Position numbers and translations under genes: made by a program. Below are positions 16,713 to 23,780 of a stretch of DNA of 64,000 nucleotides, piece after piece (the first letter of the stretch is position 1; each line of letters starts with the position of its first letter). The stretch is taken from assembly GCA_019637805.1 (NCBI GenBank), contig JAHBVB010000002.1, forward strand, positions 389,981 to 453,980, given 5' to 3'. The notes under the pieces were generated by a model. The model was given only the letters and a program-made list of their open reading frames with translations, ran no database searches and had not been told where the DNA came from. Origin of the DNA: Anaerolineales bacterium. GTDB taxonomy: Bacteria; Chloroflexota; Anaerolineae; Anaerolineales; UBA11579.

Positions 16713-17464
16713 AGCCTTTAGTCATCACCCCCTTGCAGGGTATCCCTATGGTGCAGCCGGGCGACGACCTGGCGGCGCTGCTGGCGGCGGCTTTGTCGCG
16801 CGCCGGCCTGAATCTGCAAGACGGTGACATTCTGGTGCTGGCGCAGAAGATCGTCTCCAAGGCCGAAGGCCGCCTGGTACGTTTGGAGACGGTCACGCCC
16901 AGCCCACGAGCCCTGGAACTGGCCGGGCAGGTTGATAAAGACCCGCGCCTGGTGCAGCTGATCCTGGACGAGAGCGGCGAAGTGTTGCGCGCCCGCCCCG
17001 GCCTGCTGGTGGTGGAACACCGTCTGGGCTTTGTCAGCGCCAATGCCGGCATCGACCACTCCAACGTCGGGGCGCCGGACGACGACACCGTGCTGCTGTT
17101 GCCGCAGGACCCTGACGCCTCGGCCGGGCGCCTGCGCGGCCAACTGGCCGCGGGCGGCGAGCTTGGCGTGCTGATCATCGATTCGCACGGGCGCGCCTGG
17201 CGTGAGGGCACGGTCGGCGTGGCGATTGGCTTGGCCGGCTTGCCCGGCCTGGTGGACCTGCGCGGCCGGCCAGACCTGTTTGGCCGTGAGCTGCGCGCCA
17301 GCCTGCTGGCCGCCGCCGACGAACTGGCCGCGGCGGCCTCGCTGGCCATGGGCCAGGCGGCGGAGGGTTGCCCGGCGGTGCATGTGCGCGGCTTCCCCTA
17401 CCCGCTGCGTGAAGGAAGCCTGGCCGAACTTATTCGCCCTCGCGAGCGCGACGAGTTTCGGTAA
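16709..17464 (+). CDS. cofE: Coenzyme F420-0:L-glutamate ligase
   Basis: A 251-residue CofE-family ligase that adds glutamates to F420-0 using GTP. Family features are the N-terminal PLVITPLQGIPMVQPGDDL, VLAQKIVSKAEGR, the middle GIDHSNVG, and IIDSHGRAWREGTVGVAIG. It is a stand-alone ligase, not the FbiB-type fusion of Actinobacteria; a separate nitroreductase is encoded downstream (18325-18933). It starts with TTG at 16709, sharing TTGA with the npdG stop codon. Confidence 0.95.
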   Translation: MKPLVITPLQGIPMVQPGDDLAALLAAALSRAGLNLQDGDILVLAQKIVSKAEGRLVRLETVTPSPRALELAGQVDKDPRLVQLILDESGEVLRARPGLLVVEHRLGFVSANAGIDHSNVGAPDDDTVLLLPQDPDASAGRLRGQLAAGGELGVLIIDSHGRAWREGTVGVAIGLAGLPGLVDLRGRPDLFGRELRASLLAAADELAAAASLAMGQAAEGCPAVHVRGFPYPLREGSLAELIRPRERDEFR

Positions 17465-17520
17465 GATAGGCTGGCGAGCATCGTCCAATGGATTAATCAA
17501 ACTGTGTAAGGAGAATCAAG

Positions 17521-17916
17521 ATGAAAAACATCCCCGAAAATTTTCAGGACCTGGTGAAGGATGAAACCAAGGCCTTCGTTTTCCTTGCGACTACGCTCAA
17601 CGACGGCTCTCCGCAGGTCAGCCCGGTATGGTTCAATGTGGAAGGCGAACATATCGTCATCAACACCGCCCGCGGTCGCCTGAAGGACATCAATATGTCC
17701 GCCCGTCCTCAAGTGGCGTTGAGCATCCCCGACCCAGCCAATCCCTATCGCTACATTCTCATCCGCGGCGTGGTGGATAAGGTCAGCGAAGAGGGTGGTT
17801 ACGAGCACATCAACAAACTCTCGCATATCTACAAAGGGGAGGACTTCCCTAAAGTGCCTGACCAGGTACGTGTGATCTATAAGATCAAGCCGCAAAAGGT
17901 GTTCACCAATGGCTAA
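17521..17916 (+). CDS. F420-binding-type PPOX-fold protein 1
   Basis: A 131-residue split-barrel protein of the pyridoxamine 5'-phosphate oxidase-like superfamily that uses F420 in related cases (LATTLNDGSPQVSPVWF, then ALSIPDPANPYRYILIRG). The ribosome binding site AAGGAG precedes the start. It is a close paralogue of the next gene (17909-18328), which overlaps it by 8 bases. Its place inside the F420 gene run supports an F420-dependent reductase role; the substrate is unknown. Confidence 0.85.
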   Translation: MKNIPENFQDLVKDETKAFVFLATTLNDGSPQVSPVWFNVEGEHIVINTARGRLKDINMSARPQVALSIPDPANPYRYILIRGVVDKVSEEGGYEHINKLSHIYKGEDFPKVPDQVRVIYKIKPQKVFTNG

Positions 17917-18328
17917 GCAGAGCCTCGTCGAGCGCATCCCCGAATCGCATCGTTACTTGCTGGCCGATGAGACCCAGGCTTTCGCCTGGGTGGCCGCGGT
18001 GATGCCCGGCGGCGGGCCGCAGCTCACTGCCGTATGGTTCAACACCGACGGCGAGCATATCCTCTTCGGCACCAGCACCGGCGCCGCCAAGTATCGCTAT
18101 TTCAAGGCCAATGACCGCGTGGCCGTTTCCATCCCCGACCCCCGCGACCCCTACAAATACATTCAACTGCGTGGTCGGGTGGAGCTAACCGAAGAAGGCG
18201 CAGTTGAGCACACGCACGCGCTTTCACGCAAATACACCGGTCAGGATTTCAACATCGCCCCCGGCTCTGTGCGCGTGATGTACAAGGTAAAACCGCAGCG
18301 GATCACCCTCTGGCCGCCGGGCTCTTGA
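17909..18328 (+). CDS. F420-binding-type PPOX-fold protein 2
   Basis: A 139-residue paralogue of the preceding protein, with the same order of motifs (LTAVWFNTDGEHI, SIPDPRDPYKYIQLRGRV) and a similar C-terminus (VMYKVKPQRITLW). The pair probably arose by tandem duplication and may form heteromers; that is inference. It overlaps the preceding gene by 8 bases, and the nitroreductase gene starts within its stop codon (TTGA), so all are likely coupled. Confidence 0.85.
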   Translation: MAKQSLVERIPESHRYLLADETQAFAWVAAVMPGGGPQLTAVWFNTDGEHILFGTSTGAAKYRYFKANDRVAVSIPDPRDPYKYIQLRGRVELTEEGAVEHTHALSRKYTGQDFNIAPGSVRVMYKVKPQRITLWPPGS

Positions 18329-18933
18329 AAGCCCTGGACCTGCTGGCCTGGCTGCGTTCGCGGCGCTCGGCCCGCTATTTTCGGCGGGAAGCCGTGCCCG
18401 CCGAGGTCTTGCAGCGCATCCTGGAGACGGCCACCTGGGCGCCCAACGCTCACAACCGCCAGCCCTGGCGCTTTGTGCAGTTGGCCGGTACACAAAGCCG
18501 CCAGACTCTGCTGGCTGCCATGCAGCCCGGCTTTGAGGCCGCCCTGCTGGCCGAAGGTCTGGATGCGGCGAGTCGCGCGGCCCAAGTGGCCCGCTCTCGG
18601 CAGCGGGTGCTTGACGCTCCGGAAGTCCTGCTGCTATGTCTCGATACCGAAGTACTCAATCACTACCAAGACCCCCAGCGCAATCAGGGGGAATATTTGA
18701 TGGGCGTGCAATCGGTGGCCCTGGCGGGCGGCCAACTGCTGCTGGCCGCCCACGCCGAAGGTCTGGGCGGCGTGTGGGTCTGCGCGCCCCTGTTTGCCGC
18801 TGAACCGGTGGGGCAGGCGCTGGAACTGCCGCGCAGCTGGCAGGCGCAGGGCATGATCTTGCTGGGCTACGCGGCTGGGGAGCCTAAGCGGCGCCAACGG
18901 CTGGATGTGGACCAGATTTTCCGTCGCATATAA
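18325..18933 (+). CDS. Nitroreductase family protein, candidate dehydro-F420-0 reductase
   Basis: A 202-residue FMN-type nitroreductase: RSRRSARYF at the N-terminus, [19 protein letters not shown], and a C-terminal [15 protein letters not shown]. In Actinobacteria the equivalent domain is the C-terminal half of FbiB, which reduces dehydro-F420-0. Here it is a separate protein encoded four genes after npdG and three after cofE, so the same role is a reasonable inference. It starts with TTG at 18325, overlapping the previous stop codon as TTGA. Confidence 0.8.
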   Translation: MKALDLLAWLRSRRSARYFRREAVPAEVLQRILETATWAPNAHNRQPWRFVQLAGTQSRQTLLAAMQPGFEAALLAEGLDAASRAAQVARSRQRVLDAPEVLLLCLDTEVLNHYQDPQRNQGEYLMGVQSVALAGGQLLLAAHAEGLGGVWVCAPLFAAEPVGQALELPRSWQAQGMILLGYAAGEPKRRQRLDVDQIFRRI

Positions 18934-18938
18934 GCAAG

Positions 18939-18964
18939 TGTCATCCTGAGCGTAGCGAAGGACT
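18939..18964 (+). repeat. Half copy of the TGTCAT-type interspersed repeat
   Basis: The sequence begins TGTCATCCTGAGCG and continues TAGCGAAGGA, the same arm found in the paired elements near 27.0 and 38.5 kb. No matching inverted arm was seen before cofD, so this is a degenerate or half element. Confidence 0.6.
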
Positions 18965-19008
18965 TGATTCGCACCTAAGCTGATAGTCATCAGCTTGTTC
19001 CCTCGTGA

Positions 19009-19014
19009 TAGCAT
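19009..19014 (+). promoter_or_regulatory. -10-like box directly upstream of cofD
   Basis: TAGCAT ends 7 bases before the cofD ATG at 19022. It is a weaker match than others but has the same spacing and no ribosome binding site. Confidence 0.4.
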
Positions 19015-19021
19015 ACCGACC

Positions 19022-19963
19022 ATGAAGATCCTTGCACTGGCTGGCGGGGTGGGCGGGGCCAAACTGGCCCACGGCCTGGCCCAAGTGCTGCCACCCCAAG
19101 ACCTGACCATCGTCGTCAATACCGGCGACGATTTCGAGCACTTTGGTCTGAGCATCAGCCCGGACCTGGATACCGTCTGTTACACCCTGGCGGGCCTGGC
19201 CAACCCGCAAACCGGTTGGGGGTTGGCCGGCGAAAGCTGGACCGCACTGGAGCAGGCCAAGCGGCTCGGCGCACCGGGCTGGTTCAGCTTGGGCGACCGC
19301 GACCTGGGCATACACCTGGAACGCACCCGCCGCCTGCGCAGCGGCGAGGCGCTCAGCGCCATCACCGCCGACTTTTGCCGCGCCTGGGGCATCGGCCCGC
19401 AGGTCTTGCCGATGAGCGACCAGCCGGTGCGCACCATGGTGCGCACCGCAGACGGCCGCGAATTGGCTTTTCAAAACTATTTCGTCGAACTGCGCTGCGA
19501 GCCACAGGTGCGCGGCTTTCGCTTCGCCGGCATTGAGGCGGCCCAGCCCGCCCCCGGCGTGCTGGAGGCCGTGGCCGCTGCCGACCTGGTGGTGCTGTGC
19601 CCCTCCAACCCCTGGGTCAGCATCGCTCCCATCCTAGGCCTGCCCGGCCTGCAAGCCGCCCTGGCCGTCAAACCGGTGCTGGCCGTCTCGCCCATCATCG
19701 GCGGGCAGGCGGTCAAAGGCCCCGCAGCCAAGATGTTCAGCGAACTGGGCATCGCCCCCAGCGCGCTGGCCGTGGCCGAATACTATGGCGACCTGCTGAC
19801 CGGCCTGGTGCTGGACACGCTGGACGCCGCCCAGCAGGAGGCGCTGCGCGAACTCGGTATAATCAGTTTGGCTACTGCGTCCATCATGCAAGGCCCGGCT
19901 GACCGGGCGCGCTTGGCCGCAGAAGTGCTGGAGTTTGGCCAAAGCCTGCTCACCCATGCGTAA
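19022..19963 (+). CDS. cofD: 2-phospho-L-lactate transferase (F420 biosynthesis)
   Basis: A 313-residue CofD/FbiA-family enzyme that joins the phospholactyl-type side chain to the deazaflavin FO to make F420-0 or its dehydro form. The N-terminal [15 protein letters not shown] motif, [11 protein letters not shown] and [14 protein letters not shown] are family signatures. The start at 19022 (MKILALAGG) is preferred to a TTG-initiated extension at 18995. It is followed 42 bases later by cofC, which makes its activated substrate. Confidence 0.95.
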   Translation: MKILALAGGVGGAKLAHGLAQVLPPQDLTIVVNTGDDFEHFGLSISPDLDTVCYTLAGLANPQTGWGLAGESWTALEQAKRLGAPGWFSLGDRDLGIHLERTRRLRSGEALSAITADFCRAWGIGPQVLPMSDQPVRTMVRTADGRELAFQNYFVELRCEPQVRGFRFAGIEAAQPAPGVLEAVAAADLVVLCPSNPWVSIAPILGLPGLQAALAVKPVLAVSPIIGGQAVKGPAAKMFSELGIAPSALAVAEYYGDLLTGLVLDTLDAAQQEALRELGIISLATASIMQGPADRARLAAEVLEFGQSLLTHA

Positions 19964-20005
19964 ATCCACCCCCTGCGTACAAACCCGCAAATAAGGAGCA
20001 ACCCC

Positions 20006-20605
20006 ATGGCTCTTTGGGCGATTGTCCCTGTCAAACCCCTGCGCCGCGGCAAGTCGCGCCTGGCTGGCGTACTTTCCGAAGATGAGCGCGCCGCGCTCAA
20101 CCAGCGGCTCTTGCTGCAAACGGTGGATGTGCTCAGCCGCGTGCCGGACGTCAAGAACATCCTGGTGATCAGCCGCGACCCGGAGGCTTTGGCCCTGGCC
20201 CGTGAGCAGGGCGCTCGGACGCTGCAGGAAGACGGCGCACCGCACCTCAACGTCGCCTTGCAGCGCGCCACCGTGGTGGCCAAGACCTACATGGCCACCA
20301 GCATTCTCATCGTGCCGGCTGATCTGCCGCAAATCACCACCACTGATATTCAGGCCCTGATCGACGCGGCCAGCGAACCCGGGGTGGCTGTGATTGCCCC
20401 GGACCACCGCCGCGAGGGCACCAATGCGCTGCTGCTCAACCCGGTGGGTGACTTCCCTTATGACTTTGGCCCGGATTCCTTCGCCCGGCATAGCCGTCTG
20501 GCGCAAGAAGCGGGTCTGCAGGTCAAAGTACTGGAACTGGAATCGCTGGCCCACGATGTGGATGTGCCTGAGGACCTTAGCTTCTTGGGTGAATTGGACT
20601 ATTAG
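20006..20605 (+). CDS. cofC: 2-phospholactate/phosphoenolpyruvate guanylyltransferase
   Basis: A 199-residue nucleotidyltransferase of the CofC/FbiD family. It activates 2-phospholactate or phosphoenolpyruvate with GTP for CofD. Motifs are VPVKPLRRGKSRLAG at the N-terminus, VPADLPQI near residue 108 and REGTNALLLNP near 136. AAGGAG precedes the ATG. Which three-carbon acid is used cannot be told from the sequence; the nearby nitroreductase would favour the phosphoenolpyruvate/dehydro-F420 route. No FO synthase gene (cofG/cofH) is in the window. Confidence 0.93.
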   Translation: MALWAIVPVKPLRRGKSRLAGVLSEDERAALNQRLLLQTVDVLSRVPDVKNILVISRDPEALALAREQGARTLQEDGAPHLNVALQRATVVAKTYMATSILIVPADLPQITTTDIQALIDAASEPGVAVIAPDHRREGTNALLLNPVGDFPYDFGPDSFARHSRLAQEAGLQVKVLELESLAHDVDVPEDLSFLGELDY

Positions 20606-20606
20606 T

Positions 20607-21089
20607 ATGGAAACTGCACACCAACACAAGCTGCCCAACTCCCGGAATTGCTTTGCCTGCGGCATGCACAATGCGATTGGCCTCAAACTGGCCTTCTATG
20701 CCCAGCCGGATGGCAGCGTGGCCGGCGAATACATCGTTCCCACCCAATTCGAAGGCTATCCGGGCATCACGCACGGCGGCATCGTGGCGTCTATTTTGGA
20801 TGAAGCCGTCAGCCGGGTTTTCATGGTGGCGGATCACAACCGTTTCATGTACACCGGCCGCTTGACCACGCGCCTGCGCCGGCATGTCCCGGTGGACCAG
20901 CCGCTGCGCATCACTGGCCGAGCCCTGCGCGACCGCGGCCGCACGGCTGAGGCCGAGGCGCACATCTATGGCCCCGACGGTGAACTGCTGGCCGAGGCGG
21001 AAGCCTTGCTGGTGGCTTTGCCGCCCGGGGACTTGCAGGCCGCCGATCTTGAAGAATTGGGCTGGGGCGTATACCCCGACCAGGCATGA
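20607..21089 (+). CDS. PaaI-type hotdog thioesterase
   Basis: A 160-residue hotdog-fold protein. The NCFACGMHNAIGLKL start and GITHGGIVASILDEAVS motif (with a candidate catalytic aspartate) are those of PaaI/YigI-like thioesterases. The start at 20607 is one base after the cofC stop codon; a longer frame only overlaps cofC. It could hydrolyse an acyl-CoA, but no pathway is indicated by its neighbours. Confidence 0.88.
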   Translation: METAHQHKLPNSRNCFACGMHNAIGLKLAFYAQPDGSVAGEYIVPTQFEGYPGITHGGIVASILDEAVSRVFMVADHNRFMYTGRLTTRLRRHVPVDQPLRITGRALRDRGRTAEAEAHIYGPDGELLAEAEALLVALPPGDLQAADLEELGWGVYPDQA

Positions 21090-21604
21090 TCGAGCAGCAA
21101 GGCCACTTCCTGCGTATTCCCGCCCAGACCGCTGTGGCGGACCTGCTGGCCTTCCCCGGCCTGCCGCCTGCTTTGGCGCGGGCGGAAGAACCGGCCGCCG
21201 GCGGCAGCCTGGCCGCCGCGCTGCAGCCCGCCGGTAACCGGCTGGCCTGCGCCTTGCTGGCCCTGGACAGCCAGCTGGAACTCTCGGCCGACAAGACCCT
21301 GGGCTATGGTGACTTCCTCGCCTTAGGCCCCGCCGCCTTGGGGGAGGCGGAATGGATCGCGCTGCAGTTCAGCACGCAGCCCCAGCTCAGCTTCGCCGCC
21401 GACCCGGCTGGCCTGCATCTGGCCCTGGCCCGCTGGCCCTCCGGCCGGGCGCGCCTGGCGGTGGGCGGCTTTGCCGCCGCGCCAGCCCTGGCGATGGACG
21501 GCCGAGAGCCCAGCGGGCTGCAGGAGGCGCTGGAGAATACACTCAGCGCTGTGCCAGAGCATCTGCCGGCCGCGCTGGAGTTGTTGGCAGCCGTGGCTGT
21601 CTGA
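21086..21604 (+). CDS. Possible degenerate FAD-subunit-like protein of molybdenum hydroxylases
   Basis: A 172-residue alanine-rich protein whose ATG overlaps the thioesterase stop codon (ATGA). Parts of it align by eye with CoxM/XdhB FAD subunits: ALLALDSQLEL then a YGDFLAL segment resembles the conserved ALDA...F stretch, and LALARWPSGRARLAVGGFAAAPAL resembles the region before their C-terminal domain. The flavin-binding VAGGTD/GNL motifs are missing. It lies 450 bases before the real xdh operon. A profile search would show whether this is a divergent relative or chance similarity. Confidence 0.45.
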   Translation: MIEQQGHFLRIPAQTAVADLLAFPGLPPALARAEEPAAGGSLAAALQPAGNRLACALLALDSQLELSADKTLGYGDFLALGPAALGEAEWIALQFSTQPQLSFAADPAGLHLALARWPSGRARLAVGGFAAAPALAMDGREPSGLQEALENTLSAVPEHLPAALELLAAVAV

Positions 21605-21622
21605 AGGGGTTTCGATAACCTA

Positions 21623-21985
21623 ATGTTCACATTTGATATTGACTTGAACCAATGCTCAGCACAGACTGAGATTGAAGATGCCGTCGAGTCCACCTGCCGC
21701 GCATTGGGTTTGATTCAGATGATCAAAACCGACCTGTCTAAGTATCCTGGCTCCACGCATTGGCATTACAAACTTGGCAGCCGTTCAGGAACGTTAGAGG
21801 TCACTTATTGGCCGCAAGAGCAGCGCGCCTGGTTATCCATTCATCACAACCGCCATGCAGATTGGATGAACGGACTGATCCCGCATCTGAAAACAGGCGT
21901 GGAAGAAAAACTAGGCTTTGTTGGTCAAGTGGATGAATCCATTAATGAAAACCGCTCTGCTCTCAAGAACTTGGCAGGCAAATGA
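21623..21985 (+). CDS. Hypothetical protein
   Basis: A 120-residue soluble protein with no recognised motif. Features are a Trp/His-rich middle (STHWHYKLG, VTYWPQEQRAWLSIHHNRHADW) and a charged C-terminal helix. Base and codon use are visibly less GC-rich than in the genes on either side, so it may have been acquired. No clear ribosome binding site is seen before the ATG. Confidence 0.5.
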   Translation: MFTFDIDLNQCSAQTEIEDAVESTCRALGLIQMIKTDLSKYPGSTHWHYKLGSRSGTLEVTYWPQEQRAWLSIHHNRHADWMNGLIPHLKTGVEEKLGFVGQVDESINENRSALKNLAGK

Positions 21986-22036
21986 AGTTGTGTGTCCTCG
22001 GCCGATCTCTAGCCTCTAATACTTGTAGGAACTGCT

Positions 22037-22042
22037 TATAAT
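22037..22042 (+). promoter_or_regulatory. -10 box of the xdh-like operon
   Basis: A consensus TATAAT lies 11 bases before the ATG at 22054. The leader would be only about 5 bases and contains no ribosome binding site. Confidence 0.5.
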
Positions 22043-22053
22043 CACGGCTAGCC

Positions 22054-23457
22054 ATGTGGTCCGATTACATTCACGCCGGCACTATTGACGAAGCCCTCGC
22101 CGCTCTGGCTGAACGCGGTCCCTCGGCCCGTCTGGTGGCTGGCGCCACTGACCTGATGATCGAGATCGAGCTGGGCGTCCGTAAAGGCCTGGAGACGCTG
22201 ATCGATATCACGCGCATCCCCGGCCTGGACGAGATCCGTCTGGAAGACGGGCGTGTCCATCTCGGCCCGCTGGTGACCCACAACGACTGCGCCGCCAGCC
22301 CGCTGTTGCGCCTGCATGGCCTGCCGCTGGCCCAGGCAGCCTACGAGGTCGGCGCGCCGCAGATCCGCAACCGCGGCACGATCGCCGGCAATCTGGTGAC
22401 CGCCTCGCCAGCCAACGACACCATCCCGGCGCTGGTGGCTCTGGGCGCCAGTGTGGAGCTGCGCTCCGCCACCGGGACGCGCAGGCTGCACCTGGCGGAG
22501 TTCTACACCGGCCCGCGCAAGACCGTGATGCAGCCGGATGAAATGCTGGTCGATATTGATTTTCCGGCGCTGGAGCCTGCACTGGCCCGCGGCGCATTCC
22601 TGCGCATCACGCTGCGCCGCGCCCAGGCCATCTCGGTGGTCAACACGGCCGTCGTGCTGCACTTTGACGGCGATAGCATCATCCAGGCTGCAATAGCCCT
22701 GGGATCCGTGGCGCCTGTGATCGTGCGCGCCCCCCAAGCTGAGGCCTTCTTGCTGGGCAAAGCGCTCAGCCAGGAGGTGATTCAAGAAGCCGCCTTGCTA
22801 GCCATCGCCGCCGCCCAACCGATCGACGACATTCGCAGCACGGCGGTCTACCGCCAGCGCATGGTCGGCGTGGCCGTGGCGCGCGTGCTCGACGAGCTGG
22901 CGGCTGGGACGCAGCCGCAGCGGGTGCCCCCCCAGCCAGTGCTGTTGGCCACCCCGGCGTCGCTCAGCCAACCGCAAAGCTCTGCGGATGGGACGATCAC
23001 CACCACCATCAATGGCCAAGCCCATACGCTGGAAAACGGGCAGGAGAAAAGCCTGCTGCGCCTGCTGCGCGAGGATGCCTTGCTGATCGGCACCAAAGAG
23101 GGCTGTGCCGAAGGCGAGTGCGGCGCTTGCACCGTCTTTCTGGACGGTAAGGCGGTGATGAGCTGCCTGGTACCTGCCCCGCGTGCTCACGGCGCGCAGA
23201 TCATCACCATTGAAGGCCTGGCCCAGGGCGAAGAGCTGCACCCGGTGCAGCAAGCCTTTATTGATAACGCTGCGGTGCAGTGCGGGTATTGCACGCCGGG
23301 CTTTATCATGTCGGCGGCCAAACTGCTCGAAGAGCGCCCACAGCCCAGCCGGGCAGATGCCCAGGTGGCCGTAACCGGCAACCTGTGCCGCTGCACGGGC
23401 TACTACAAGATCCTCGACGCCATTCAGCAGGCCGCAGAAAACGGAGCGCAAGCATGA
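22054..23457 (+). CDS. Molybdenum hydroxylase FAD subunit fused to [2Fe-2S] subunit
   Basis: A 467-residue fusion of two subunits that are usually separate. Residues 1-285 are the CoxM/XdhB-type FAD domain (RLVAGATDLM, QIRNRGTIAGNLVTASPANDTIPAL). Residues 315-467 are the two-cluster ferredoxin-type subunit: EGCAEGECGACTVFLDG with a later Cys for the plant-type cluster, then QCGYCTPGF and NLCRCTGYYKI for the second. It passes electrons from the molybdenum site to FAD. The order FAD then Fe-S differs from eukaryotic xanthine dehydrogenase. Its stop codon overlaps the next start (ATGA). Confidence 0.95.
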   Translation: MWSDYIHAGTIDEALAALAERGPSARLVAGATDLMIEIELGVRKGLETLIDITRIPGLDEIRLEDGRVHLGPLVTHNDCAASPLLRLHGLPLAQAAYEVGAPQIRNRGTIAGNLVTASPANDTIPALVALGASVELRSATGTRRLHLAEFYTGPRKTVMQPDEMLVDIDFPALEPALARGAFLRITLRRAQAISVVNTAVVLHFDGDSIIQAAIALGSVAPVIVRAPQAEAFLLGKALSQEVIQEAALLAIAAAQPIDDIRSTAVYRQRMVGVAVARVLDELAAGTQPQRVPPQPVLLATPASLSQPQSSADGTITTTINGQAHTLENGQEKSLLRLLREDALLIGTKEGCAEGECGACTVFLDGKAVMSCLVPAPRAHGAQIITIEGLAQGEELHPVQQAFIDNAAVQCGYCTPGFIMSAAKLLEERPQPSRADAQVAVTGNLCRCTGYYKILDAIQQAAENGAQA

Positions 23458-23780
23458 ACGTCTGGCGCAAGCAGCGTGACCCCAGCCGCACCCTGCACCC
23501 CCTGTGGCGCGGGGTGGGCTGCTTCCTGATGATCTTGATCCCTGTGGCGGCCTGGTGGCTCTCCGGGCAGGCCATGGAGTATTTGCAGGTCTGGTTACCG
23601 GAGTTCGCCCGCATCGTGCGTCGCGGCGGCGAGCAGGTCATCTACATCCGGGTCGGCCTGGCCATCGTGCTCGGCCTGGTACTGTACATGCTGCTCTCGT
23701 TCCTCAGCGCTTTGCTCTACACGCTGGTCGACCAGACCGACCGCCTGTTCAGCCGTTCCCAACCCCGGGACGAGCAATGA
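23454..23780 (+). CDS. Small two-helix membrane protein within the xdh-like operon
   Basis: A 108-residue protein with two transmembrane helices (about residues 20-38 and 64-90), a positively charged N-terminus and a cytoplasmic-like tail. ATGA overlaps couple it to the genes on both sides. I recognise no family. Its position between the FAD/Fe-S and molybdopterin subunit genes suggests a role in tethering or assembling the enzyme at the membrane, but this rests on position only. Confidence 0.7.
   Translation: MNVWRKQRDPSRTLHPLWRGVGCFLMILIPVAAWWLSGQAMEYLQVWLPEFARIVRRGGEQVIYIRVGLAIVLGLVLYMLLSFLSALLYTLVDQTDRLFSRSQPRDEQ

Noticed and set aside
18939-19010. Terminator after the nitroreductase gene
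   Set aside because: The sequence matches one arm of the TGTCAT-type repeat and lacks a complementary arm and T-run.
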